DNA of 64,000 nt from Streptomyces varsoviensis (GTDB lineage: Bacteria; Actinomycetota; Actinomycetes; Streptomycetales; Streptomycetaceae): the NCBI RefSeq assembly GCF_000718635.1, contig NZ_JOBF01000001.1, positions 372,001-436,000 on the forward strand, in the 5' to 3' direction. Every line of letters begins with the position of its first letter. The stretch's first letter is position 1. This document shows, one piece after another, positions 55,677 through 63,828 of this stretch. A model generated the notes under the pieces. It saw only the letters and a program-made list of their open reading frames with translations. It did not search any database and had not been told where the DNA came from. The position numbers and the translations under genes are program-made.

Positions 55677-57083
55677 ATGGCCCGCCACGGCGACGACGAC
55701 CGACGTTCCCTGGGCTCCTTCGCCGCCCTCCGGGGACGGCACATCCTCCACCGCGTCAGCCCCCTCGAGCAGTGGCGCCGCCCGTACGCCGAGGACGGCG
55801 TCTGGGGCTACCACCAGCAGATGGTCACCTCGCACCTCGCGCCGCGGACGCGGGTGCGCGACGAGTTCGCGCGCGACGGCACCGGGGTCAACCTGATGAG
55901 CCAGGACTATCTCGCCCTCAGCGACCACCCGGACGTGCACGAGGCGATCACCAAGGCGCTGGCCGACTACGGCCCGCACGCGGCCGGTTCGCCGATCGTC
56001 GCGGGGAACACCCCGCTGGCCGGCGAACTCTCCGAGCGACTCGCCGAGCTGACCGGGATGCGGCACATCGTGCTCTTCCCGACCGGCTGGGCGGCGGGCT
56101 TCGGGGCGCTCAACGCCCTCGTGCGGCGCTTCGACCACGTCGTCGTGGACGAGTTGTCGCACGCCTGCCTGCACGAGGGCATCGCCGCGAGCCGCAGTTC
56201 GCGGGTGACCCGGGCGCCGCACCTCGACAACGAGGCGGTGCGCGAGACGCTGCGCGGTATCCGCGCGGACGACGCGGATAACGGCATCCTGGTCGTCACC
56301 GAGAGCCTGTTCTCGATGAACTCCGACACACCCGATCTCGCGGAACTGCAAGGAATCTGCCGCGAATACGACGCCGTGCTCCTGGTCGACCAGGCACACG
56401 ACATCGGCGTACTCGGCCCGGACGGCCGAGGACACGCCGCCGCGCAGGACATGCTCGGACGCATCGATATCGTCATCGGTTCGTTCAGCAAGGCATTCGC
56501 CACCAACGGCGGCTATCTGGCCACCAATTCCGCGGCGGTCGCCCAATACGTCCGCTATTTCGGCAGCACGCACATGTTTTCCTCGGCGCTCACCCCGTTG
56601 CAGACCGCCGGGGCCCTGGCCGCCGCGCACCTCATGGTCTCCGCCGAGGGGGAGCGGCGCAGGGCGGCGGTCCGCCGGAATGCCGAGGTGCTGCGCCGGG
56701 AATTCGCCGACGACGAGCTGTGCACGGTCCTCGGCGACCCCTCGCCGATCGTGCCGGTCGAGGTGGACTCGCTTTCGGTCGGCAGGAAGGCGATGGGCCT
56801 CGCACGCGCCGAGGGGGCCCTGTTCCACCTCGTCGAATTCCCCATCGTCCCGCGTGGCCGCGCGCGTTACCGCCTCCAGCTCTCCAGCGCGCTCCAGCCG
56901 GGCGATCTCGTCCGGGCCGCCAAGGTCATCTCGGACGCCGTCGCGTCCGCCTACGCGGAGACGGGCGCGCAAACGGGCGCCGCCACCGGCACCAGCACGG
57001 ATGACAGCACCATCAGCACGACCGGCACCACCGAACCCGGAAGTCAGGAACAGGAATCAGGAACAGAAAAGGAGAAACGATGA
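55677..57083 (+). CDS. Alpha-oxoamine synthase (AONS/KBL/SPT family, PLP-dependent)
   Basis: The 468-residue enzyme has the fold type I markers of the family: LMSQDYLALSDHPDV, DELSHACLHEGI, VDQAHDIGVLGPDGRG and the PLP lysine K272 in GSFSKAFATNGGY. Family members condense an amino acid with an acyl-CoA or acyl-ACP, lose CO2 and give an alpha-amino ketone. With the adjacent ACP and KS, the acyl partner is probably the ACP-bound chain. ATG at 55677 has GAGGAG about 10 nt upstream, but an in-frame ATG at 55539 overlaps the KS stop (ATGA) and could also be used. The C-terminus ends in a Thr/Ser/Gly-rich tail. Confidence 0.9.
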   Translation: MARHGDDDRRSLGSFAALRGRHILHRVSPLEQWRRPYAEDGVWGYHQQMVTSHLAPRTRVRDEFARDGTGVNLMSQDYLALSDHPDVHEAITKALADYGPHAAGSPIVAGNTPLAGELSERLAELTGMRHIVLFPTGWAAGFGALNALVRRFDHVVVDELSHACLHEGIAASRSSRVTRAPHLDNEAVRETLRGIRADDADNGILVVTESLFSMNSDTPDLAELQGICREYDAVLLVDQAHDIGVLGPDGRGHAAAQDMLGRIDIVIGSFSKAFATNGGYLATNSAAVAQYVRYFGSTHMFSSALTPLQTAGALAAAHLMVSAEGERRRAAVRRNAEVLRREFADDELCTVLGDPSPIVPVEVDSLSVGRKAMGLARAEGALFHLVEFPIVPRGRARYRLQLSSALQPGDLVRAAKVISDAVASAYAETGAQTGAATGTSTDDSTISTTGTTEPGSQEQESGTEKEKR

Positions 57084-57754
57084 CCACCGCTCTCACCTCG
57101 GAGACCGAGTCCGTACGCGCGGCCGCCGAACGGCTCGTCACCGCGATGCGCTACGTCGCGACCGACAACGCCTACATCGCCAAGGCGCGCGCCGGCCGTC
57201 TCACCGACGACGACATCGCCGCCCTGGTCCGGCTGGAGAACGCCACCCTGGACAACGTGACGGGCTGCATCGCGCTCGCCGCCGGCCGCTTCCCCAACAC
57301 CCCGGCGATGGACTTCCTGCTCGACCTCGGCCAGATGGTCAGCACGGACCGCAGGAACATCCGCGCCGGCGCCGCCGCCTACGGCACCGCGCTGGAGGAG
57401 ATCCCCGGCCAGCGGCTCGAATCGGTCGCCTACGGCTACATGGGCTTCATCAACTGGCTCTGCCTGAACGCGGACCCGGCCGCCATCGCGCTGGTCGCCC
57501 ACGCGGACGTCGCGCTGTGGCACGAGGCCTGCGTGATCCTCACCCCGGCCCTGCAGAAGCACGCCGGGCTGCCGACCGAGGTGGTGGACTACTTCGCCGG
57601 GTACCAGGAGCGGCCCACTGAGGTACTCGACCAGGCCCTGGAGATCGTCGCCGGGGAGGTGGCGGAGGGGCGCCAGGACCTCCAGCAGACGGTCGGCACG
57701 GCCCGGCTGATGGAGGACCACCTCGCCGCGTTCTGGCGGGCGGCCGACCAGTAA
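57080..57754 (+). CDS. TenA/PqqC-like (heme-oxygenase fold) protein
   Basis: The 224-residue protein is all-helical in character. LVRLENATLDNVTG, HADVALWHEACVILTP and the C-terminal EDHLAAFWRAAD resemble the helical core of TenA/PqqC/HDO-type proteins, some of which are thiaminases, others non-heme diiron oxidases that act on biosynthetic intermediates. The family assignment is by pattern only, and full diiron ligands are not certain. Its start overlaps the alpha-oxoamine synthase stop (ATGA), so it belongs to the ACP-KS-AOS operon and may oxidise its product. Confidence 0.6.
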   Translation: MTTALTSETESVRAAAERLVTAMRYVATDNAYIAKARAGRLTDDDIAALVRLENATLDNVTGCIALAAGRFPNTPAMDFLLDLGQMVSTDRRNIRAGAAAYGTALEEIPGQRLESVAYGYMGFINWLCLNADPAAIALVAHADVALWHEACVILTPALQKHAGLPTEVVDYFAGYQERPTEVLDQALEIVAGEVAEGRQDLQQTVGTARLMEDHLAAFWRAADQ

Positions 57755-57828
57755 GGGCCTGTATAAGGGCCTGCACCAGCACAACTCAGGCCGGCACAAC
57801 CCAGTGCCGGCGCACCGACGGTCCCAGG

Positions 57829-57856
57829 CGGGCCGGCCCGGACCAGGGCCGGCCCG
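57829..57856. terminator. Bidirectional terminator hairpin
   Basis: CGGGCCGGCCC and GGGCCGGCCCG form a perfect 11-bp stem with a 6-nt loop between the convergent TenA-like and IclR genes. Confidence 0.75.
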
Positions 57857-57866
57857 TCCGTACGGT

Positions 57867-58712
57867 TCAGAACTCGTTCCCCCACCGGTCGGCGGCGGGC
57901 AGGGGCCGCCGCAGCACCCGGCGGGCGTGCAGCCCGGCGCGGCGCAGCAGCGCGCAGCCCCTCGCGACGTCGAACATCTCGGGGACGGCGCCGATGCTCA
58001 GCGCGGCCAGCGGCTGCCCGTGGGGCCCGAACACGGGGGTGGCCGCGGCGGACAGGCCCAGCTCGGACTCGCGCTCGGCGAGGGCGATGCCGCGGCTCCG
58101 TATCCGGGCCAGCTCGGTGCCGAGCTCCGGCCGCGCCGCCGACCGCTCGGCCTCCTCCCGCTCGGCGCTGTCCCGTCCGCCCCGGCCCGGCGCGCACCGC
58201 GCCGGGGGATAGGCGAGGAGCGCCTTGCCGGCGGCGCTGCCGGGCAGCGGCGCCGGCTCTTCGAGCCGCCCGATCACGGGACTGTACCGCTCGCTGTAGA
58301 CCAGCTCGATGAAGCGCACGTTCTCCCCGCTCCGCACGCCGAGGCCGACGACATAGCGCGTCTGCTCGTGCAGGGGGAGCAGGACCGGCTTGAGGGCGTT
58401 CCTGAGGCGCTTGGTGTGCTCTTCCTCCCTGGGCGCGCCCAGTTCGCGCACCGCGCTCCCCAGCCGGTAGCCCTCGCCGTCCCGGCTCACCATCTCCAGC
58501 TCCCGCAGATCCGCCAGCAGGCGGTGGGCAGTGGTCTTGGCCAGGCCGGTGAGCTGGACGACCTCGGTGAGGGTGGCGGAGCCGCCGGTCGCCCGTACGG
58601 CCTTCAGGACGCTCAGCAGCCGGCCGGCGAGCCGCCCGCCGCCCGGTGTGCGGGAGGCGGACAGCGGCGGTGTCTCGCTGTCGCACCCGCTTTCACACTC
58701 GGATGTATACAC
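57867..58712 (-). CDS. IclR-family transcriptional regulator
   Basis: The 281-residue protein has the IclR winged helix (ATLTEVVQLTGLAKTTAHRLLADL) and the IclR effector domain (VVGLGVRSGENVRFIELV, SAAGKALLAY, later LSAAATPVFGPHGQPLAALSI). GTG at 58712 has GAGGAGG 10 nt upstream. It sits tail-to-tail with the ACP-KS-AOS-TenA operon and could control it, although its own promoter region is on the far side. The effector is unknown. Confidence 0.9.
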   Translation of the reverse strand: MYTSECESGCDSETPPLSASRTPGGGRLAGRLLSVLKAVRATGGSATLTEVVQLTGLAKTTAHRLLADLRELEMVSRDGEGYRLGSAVRELGAPREEEHTKRLRNALKPVLLPLHEQTRYVVGLGVRSGENVRFIELVYSERYSPVIGRLEEPAPLPGSAAGKALLAYPPARCAPGRGGRDSAEREEAERSAARPELGTELARIRSRGIALAERESELGLSAAATPVFGPHGQPLAALSIGAVPEMFDVARGCALLRRAGLHARRVLRRPLPAADRWGNEF

Positions 58713-58939
58713 CCGTGAGAAACCTCCTCTTCGTGTCTCGCGCCGGGGCGTTCGCCCGGCGGACCCCTGTTCTGAAGGGGCCGAAAGATCTGAATGGGCT
58801 GTATCTCCCTTGAATCCATCAAGCACCGGCCACTCCACGAGGGGAAGGCGTGCGGCGGCCCGGGAGCGTGAACGTGTTGAACGCTCGCGGGCGGGCGTGC
58901 GGGGCTCCGGCCCCCGTGGGCGGCGGGGCTCCTGGGGCG

Positions 58940-60124
58940 TCAGCGTCGACGACGGGTGTTGAGGCGGGCGGCCTGGCGCGTCAGGTGGTCGCGTTCGGCG
59001 AGGTTGGCCGCCTTGGCGGCGGCCTCCGTGTACAGCCGGGCGGCCGTCGCCACGTCCCCCTCGCGCTCGTGGAGGTACGCGGCCACCGCGGCGTAGCGGG
59101 GGAGGGAGCCGTCCAGGGGCGCCAGTGCCGCGAGGCCGGCGCGCGGGCCGTCGGCCTCGCCGACGGCGACGGAGCGGTTGAGCCGGACGAGAGGGCTGTC
59201 GGTCAGCGCCGCCAACTCGTCGTACCACTCGACGATCTGCGGCCAGTCGGTCTCCGCCGCGGTGCGCGCGTCGGCGTGCAGGGCCGCGATGGCGGCCTGG
59301 GCCTGGTATTCGCCCAGCCGGTCGCGGGCCAGGGCCGCTTGCAGGATCTCGATGCCCTCGGCGATCGCGGCGGTGTCCCACCGGCCGCGGTCCTGCTCGG
59401 CGAGCGGCACCAGGCTGCCGTCCGGCGCGGTCCGTGCCGCTCGCCGGGCGTGGTGCAGCAGCATGAGGGCGAGCAGCCCCGCCGCCTCGGGGTGGTCGAT
59501 CGCGGCGGCGAGCTGCCGGGTGAGCCGGATGGCCTCGGCGGCGAGGTCGATGTCACCGGAGTAGCCCTCGTTGAAGACCAGGTAGAGGACGCGCAGCACG
59601 GTGGCGACGTCTCCGGGCCGGTCGAAGCGGGCCGTGGAGACGGTGCGCTTGGCCCGGCTGATCCGCTGCGCCACGGTCGCCTCGGGCACCAGGTACGCCT
59701 GGGCGATCTGCCGGGTGGTGAGCCCGCCGACCGCGCGCAGGGTGAGGGCGACGGCGGACGACGGCGTCAACGACGGGTGGGCGCACAGGAAGTAGAGCTG
59801 GAGCGTGTCGTCCACCGAGGGCGCCGGCCCCGGCGCCGGCTCCTCGTCGGCGCGGCCCTCCCGCCGCCGGCGGGCCGCCTCCGCCCGGCTCGCGTCGAGG
59901 AACTTGCGCCAGGCCACGGTGGTGAGCCAGCCCTTCGCGTCCCGCGGCGGGTCGGCCGGCCAGCCGCGGAACGCCTCGATGAGAGCTTCCTGGAGGGCGT
60001 CCTCGGCCGCCGCGAAGTCGGCTCCGCGGCGGACGAGGACCCCGAGCACGCTCGGCGCGAGGCTCCTGATCAGGGCCTCGTTCACCTCAGCGGGCATCGA
60101 GGTCACCGAGTTCTCGGAGGTCAC
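58940..60124 (-). CDS. ECF sigma factor with C-terminal extension (ECF42/DUF6596 type)
   Basis: The 394-residue protein has sigma region 2 (RRGADFAAAEDALQEALIEAF, then GWLTTVAWRKFLD) and region 4 (TTRQIAQAYLVPEATVAQRISRAKR) followed by a ~200-residue TPR-like helical extension. This is the ECF42 type that has no anti-sigma factor and is normally paired with a DGPF protein, which is exactly the gene upstream. GTG at 60124 follows ACGGAG by 8 nt and lies 3 bp past the DGPF stop. The signal is unknown. Confidence 0.92.
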   Translation of the reverse strand: MTSENSVTSMPAEVNEALIRSLAPSVLGVLVRRGADFAAAEDALQEALIEAFRGWPADPPRDAKGWLTTVAWRKFLDASRAEAARRRREGRADEEPAPGPAPSVDDTLQLYFLCAHPSLTPSSAVALTLRAVGGLTTRQIAQAYLVPEATVAQRISRAKRTVSTARFDRPGDVATVLRVLYLVFNEGYSGDIDLAAEAIRLTRQLAAAIDHPEAAGLLALMLLHHARRAARTAPDGSLVPLAEQDRGRWDTAAIAEGIEILQAALARDRLGEYQAQAAIAALHADARTAAETDWPQIVEWYDELAALTDSPLVRLNRSVAVGEADGPRAGLAALAPLDGSLPRYAAVAAYLHEREGDVATAARLYTEAAAKAANLAERDHLTRQAARLNTRRRR

Positions 60125-60127
60125 ATG

Positions 60128-60535
60128 TCACTCCGTGATGACGGGCGGCGCGGCCATGAAGGGGCGCAGCTCCAGCCACTCGTGGATCGGCTTCCCGCCC
60201 GCCCCGGGCGCGGCCGACAGCTCCCCGGCCAGCTCGAGGGCGCGCTCGTAGCTGTCGACGTCGATCACCATCCAGCCGGCGATGAGGTCCTTGGTCTCGG
60301 CGAACGGCCCGTCGGTGACGGGCGGCCGGCCCTCGCCGTCGTACCGGACGAACGTCCCCTCGGGCGAGAGCCCCTGCCCGTCGACGTACTCGCCGGTCTT
60401 CTCCAGCCGGGCCGCGAAGTCGTGCATGAACTGCACATGCGCCGAGACCTCCTCGGGCGTCCACTGGTCCATGGGCACGTTGTTCACCGGAGCCGGGGCG
60501 CCGCGGTAGTGCTTGAGCAGCAGATACTTGGCCAT
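60128..60535 (-). CDS. DGPF-domain (YCII-related) protein
   Basis: The 135-residue protein is a YCII/DGPF fold with the signature DGPFAETKDLIAGWMVIDV, and YLLLKHYRG at the start. ATG at 60535 has GAGGAG about 9 nt upstream. It is co-transcribed with the ECF42 sigma factor. Both genes together form the known DGPF-sigma pair whose regulatory link is inferred. Confidence 0.92.
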   Translation of the reverse strand: MAKYLLLKHYRGAPAPVNNVPMDQWTPEEVSAHVQFMHDFAARLEKTGEYVDGQGLSPEGTFVRYDGEGRPPVTDGPFAETKDLIAGWMVIDVDSYERALELAGELSAAPGAGGKPIHEWLELRPFMAAPPVITE

Positions 60536-60735
60536 CGTGGGACTCTCCTCGGTTCTCGTGCGGCCCATTGTGGCCGCTTCCGTGACTGCTTTCGTGGTCG
60601 CGTTCGTCGTCGTGTTCACCCCGGGGACGGAGCCGGGCACGGGTTCTCGACATCACCGCGGAGACTTTCTCGGATTCTTCCGCGGCGGCTCGGTCCGGGG
60701 CGCGCGGGCGGCGGCGAACGGCCGCGTCGAGGCGG

Positions 60736-61752
60736 TCAGCCGGCCGCGATGAAGGTGACGCCGAGGAAGGTCACCGTGATGCCCGCCAGTTGCGGCGGCC
60801 GCAGCCGCTCGTGGTCGAGCCGCCGGGCCAGCAGGACGGTCGCCACGGGATAGAGGGAGGAGAGGACGGAGACGACGGGCAGCAGGTCGGTGTGGGTGGC
60901 GTAGGCGTACAGCAGGTTGGCCGCCATGTCCGCCAGGCCGACCGCCGCGGCCGTCGCGAGGTGGCGCCGGCCCCAGCCCGGCGATCGCGTACGGGCGGGG
61001 GCACGGCCGGGCGTACGGGCACGGTCCGGTGTACGAGCACGGTCCGGTGTACGGGCACGATCGCTCGTACGGGCACCACCTCGCGTACGAGCACCGTCCC
61101 GCGCACGAGCACCACCTCGCGTACGACCACGGGCACGGGCACGGAGCAGCAGGATCGCGCCGACCGCGGCGACGTACGCGGCCCGCTGGCCGAGCAGCGT
61201 CTGGGGGACCGACGACCGGCTGCCCTGGGCGATGGCGATGAGGATGACGCCGAACCCGGCGGCGGCCAGCAGCGCCAGGCCGATCGACCGCGCGGCCGAC
61301 ACGCCCGCACCGGGGGCGGGCCGCAGCTCGGGCGCCACGGCCAGGCACGCGCCCAGGCCCGCCGTCACCAGGCCGGCGAACTGGAGCGGCGGAGGCGTCT
61401 GGCCCTGGGCGACGCCGACGACGACGGGGAGCGCCACGGACGTGGACGCCACCGGGGCGACCAGGCCCATCTGCCCGATGGCCAGGGCCCGGTAGAACGC
61501 GCCGAGGGCGACCGCCCCCGCCAGCCCCGCCAGCGCGCCCCAGGCCAGGGCGGCCGAATTCCACGCCGGTCCGTCTCCGGCGGCGGCGCGGGCGGCGAGA
61601 TCGGCGAGGAGGAGGACGACGGTGCCGCACAGGGCCGCCGTCTGCGCCACGAAGATCACCGAGTACGCGGACCGCACCCGCGACAGCCGCCCGCCGACGT
61701 AGTCCGCCGTGCCCCACAGCACGCTCGACAACAACCCGAGTAATAAAGCCAC
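60736..61752 (-). CDS. EamA-family (DMT) transporter with Arg-rich repeat loop and two TTA codons
   Basis: The 338-residue protein has about ten hydrophobic segments in two EamA halves (LLSSVLWGTADYVGG in the first, VGLADMAANLLYAYA in the second). Between the halves is a repeated Arg/Thr/Pro/Asp-rich loop. The GTG at 61752 has AAGGGG 5 nt upstream and gives VALLLGLL; codons 3 and 4 are both TTA, so the bldA tRNA should control its translation. The substrate is unknown; export of metabolites is common in the family. It is divergent from the radical SAM gene. Confidence 0.87.
   Translation of the reverse strand: MALLLGLLSSVLWGTADYVGGRLSRVRSAYSVIFVAQTAALCGTVVLLLADLAARAAAGDGPAWNSAALAWGALAGLAGAVALGAFYRALAIGQMGLVAPVASTSVALPVVVGVAQGQTPPPLQFAGLVTAGLGACLAVAPELRPAPGAGVSAARSIGLALLAAAGFGVILIAIAQGSRSSVPQTLLGQRAAYVAAVGAILLLRARARGRTRGGARARDGARTRGGARTSDRARTPDRARTPDRARTPGRAPARTRSPGWGRRHLATAAAVGLADMAANLLYAYATHTDLLPVVSVLSSLYPVATVLLARRLDHERLRPPQLAGITVTFLGVTFIAAG
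61013..61138 (-). repeat. 18-bp in-frame repeat, seven units, in EamA loop
   Basis: Seven 18-bp units (plus-strand GTACGGGCACGGTCCGGT and variants) encode the RARTPD type hexad between the two halves of the transporter. The loop should be cytoplasmic and very basic. Confidence 0.9.
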
Positions 61753-61993
61753 ATGAGCCCCTTCCCGTGACGCGCCGCGCGCCCGGCGCACGGCGTCGTA
61801 CCCGCCCGTGCCCGCTCGTACTTGTCCGGGGCGGCGACACGTCAGCCGTGTCTACGCGCCATCCGGCCATGTCCGAGACCGAACGCGCCAGACCGGCCGT
61901 TTCGGCCACCCTCGGCGGCCCCCGTGCGTAGCGTGGCCGTTCCGCCCCTCCCACGTGCCGTGAACGTGCCCTCTCAGACGAGGAGTCGGGCGT

Positions 61994-63577
61994 ATGTCCC
62001 AGGTGATCATCGTCAACCCGCCCAACTCCAACACCGTCCTCGACGGCTCCGTGTGCACCGTCACCCGTCCCGAGGACCACACCGACTGGTCCAACTTCCC
62101 GAGCCTGGGGGCCTTGACCCTCGCCTCGGCGCTCGCGGACGTCCCGGGCGTGACCCCCGTCTACATCGACGGCACGGTCGTGCCCTGGCCCACGCTGCTG
62201 GAGTACATCGACACCCACGCGGGCGGCATTCTCGCCGTGTGCGCCAGCGCCCTGACCGCCACGTACGAGGCCGCCCTCGCGATCCTGGCGCATGCCAAGG
62301 CGGTACGGCCGGCCATCCGGACCGTGGTCGGCAACGACCATTTCACGGCGCTGACGGAGCGGTGCCTGGCCAACCACCACGCCTGCGTCGACTTCGGGTT
62401 CCGCGGCAACGAGGTCGTCGGCCCGTTCCGCGACCTCATCGCCGACCTGCGCCTCGGCAGGGTCCGCGCACCGGCCGCCTACCCCGGCATCGCGGTGTGG
62501 GCGGGCGGGGCGGTCGTCCAGGCGCCGCAGCGGCCCGAGCCGGTCTTCACCGCCCTCCGCCATGAGCTCGTCGACGCCGCCTTCGACCACACCACGCCGT
62601 ACAAGGCCAACTTCCAGACGCGCGTGGCGCCGCGGCTGCGCAAGATGCTCGGCGTGGACCTGCGCGCGGGCATGCCCGTGGAGATCGGCCGGGGCTGCAT
62701 CAAGTTCCGCCGGGACGACGCCTGTTCGTTCTGCTCCATCCAGTTCGGCGGGATGTGGAAGAACGCGGTCGACGGCCCGGAGGCGGCGTGGCGGCTCATC
62801 GAGCACATGAGCCGACGCACGTACGACTACCTCTACCTGACCGCCGACGAACTGCCCCTGACCTTCGGCGCTCTGCTGCGCTCCATGTACGAGCAGGCGC
62901 CGCCGTGGTGGACGGGCACGCCGGAGAGCGACCGACCGGTCATGGTGGGCTACGCGCGCGCCGACGGGCTCTCCAACCCCCGCCACGCGGAAACGCTCCG
63001 CCGCCTCGGCGTCCGGCAGCTCATGGTGGGCCTGGACGCCGGGTCGCCGGTCTCCCTCAAGGCGATGAACAAGCCCTTGAGCCCCCTCAAGGAGGCCGAC
63101 CCGGCCCACCGGGCGGAGCTGATGTTCGAGCACAACGTACGGGCCATGCGCACCGCCCGCGAGCACGGCCTGCTGCTCAAGGTCGGCTTCGTCATCGGCC
63201 ACCTGGGCATGGGTCCCGAGCTGCTGGCCGACAACATCGCCTCCATGCGGCGCCTCGTCGACGAGGGGAAGGGCGTCATCGCCTCCCTCGACGTCGAAGT
63301 GCTCTCCCCCGAGCCCGGCTCGCTCGACTACCGCTATCTCACCGAACCGGAGGCGGCCGGCGCGGCGGCCCGGCGGCTGGGTCTCACCGTCGCCGCCGAG
63401 CCCGTCCGCCGTGAGATCGCCGCCCGTTGGCGGCACCGCGACGTCATCGACCGCGAGGCGGCGATGGCCGACTACGTGGCCGCGGTCATGCCCGGCCTGA
63501 CCCTCGGCGATCTCGCCGCGGCGCGCGGCGGACTGCGCGCGTACGGCAAGGCGGCGGGCATCGTCATCGGCGAGTGA
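61994..63577 (+). CDS. Cobalamin-binding-type radical SAM enzyme, CX8CX2C
   Basis: The 527-residue protein has an N-terminal Rossmann-like region of the B12-binding type (VIIVNPPNSN, then TVVGNDHFTALTE), followed by a radical SAM barrel. The cluster cysteines are C235, C244 and C247, a CX8CX2C spacing where CX3CX2C is usual. Related non-canonical spacing (CX7CX2C) is known in PhpK, the phosphinate P-methylase. Class B enzymes methylate unreactive carbon or phosphorus centres. ATG at 61994 follows GAGGAG by 8 nt. The adjacent aldehyde dehydrogenase at the right edge may act in the same pathway. The substrate cannot be told from this window. Confidence 0.85.
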   Translation: MSQVIIVNPPNSNTVLDGSVCTVTRPEDHTDWSNFPSLGALTLASALADVPGVTPVYIDGTVVPWPTLLEYIDTHAGGILAVCASALTATYEAALAILAHAKAVRPAIRTVVGNDHFTALTERCLANHHACVDFGFRGNEVVGPFRDLIADLRLGRVRAPAAYPGIAVWAGGAVVQAPQRPEPVFTALRHELVDAAFDHTTPYKANFQTRVAPRLRKMLGVDLRAGMPVEIGRGCIKFRRDDACSFCSIQFGGMWKNAVDGPEAAWRLIEHMSRRTYDYLYLTADELPLTFGALLRSMYEQAPPWWTGTPESDRPVMVGYARADGLSNPRHAETLRRLGVRQLMVGLDAGSPVSLKAMNKPLSPLKEADPAHRAELMFEHNVRAMRTAREHGLLLKVGFVIGHLGMGPELLADNIASMRRLVDEGKGVIASLDVEVLSPEPGSLDYRYLTEPEAAGAAARRLGLTVAAEPVRREIAARWRHRDVIDREAAMADYVAAVMPGLTLGDLAAARGGLRAYGKAAGIVIGE

Positions 63578-63578
63578 C

Positions 63579-63594
63579 GGCCGCCGCGGCGGCC
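63579..63594. terminator. GC palindrome after radical SAM gene
   Basis: GGCCGCCGCGGCGGCC is a perfect 16-bp palindrome just past the stop codon. As a hairpin it would have a ~6-bp stem and 4-nt loop, so it is a weak terminator candidate. Confidence 0.35.
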
Positions 63595-63732
63595 GGCACG
63601 GAATCCGACGGCGTGCGGATCTATGGTCCTCGCGCGGCGGCCATATCGAATCATTGGTCATTCCCCTGAAGTGATCTCTCAATTGTGATTCCGTGCGATT
63701 CCTTCGTCGACCGATCATTAAGGGAGGGTGTC

Positions 63733-63763
63733 TTGACGGTGAATGGCGGGTAGCCGTTAGGAT
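63733..63763 (+). promoter_or_regulatory. Sigma-70-like promoter of aldehyde dehydrogenase
   Basis: TTGACG (63733-63738) and TAGGAT (63758-63763) are separated by 19 bp, ~65 bp upstream of the dehydrogenase start. The surrounding 235-bp gap is clearly AT-richer than the rest of the window. Confidence 0.5.
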
Positions 63764-63828
63764 TCCATCCAGCAAGAGTCCGAAGGTGAAAGAGGGATCA
63801 ATTCCGGCAGGAAGCGACAAGATTCACT

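Noticed and set aside
60653..63820. A 1055-codon minus-strand frame across the radical SAM and EamA genes
   Set aside because: It is antisense to the radical SAM gene and out of frame with EamA; no motif.
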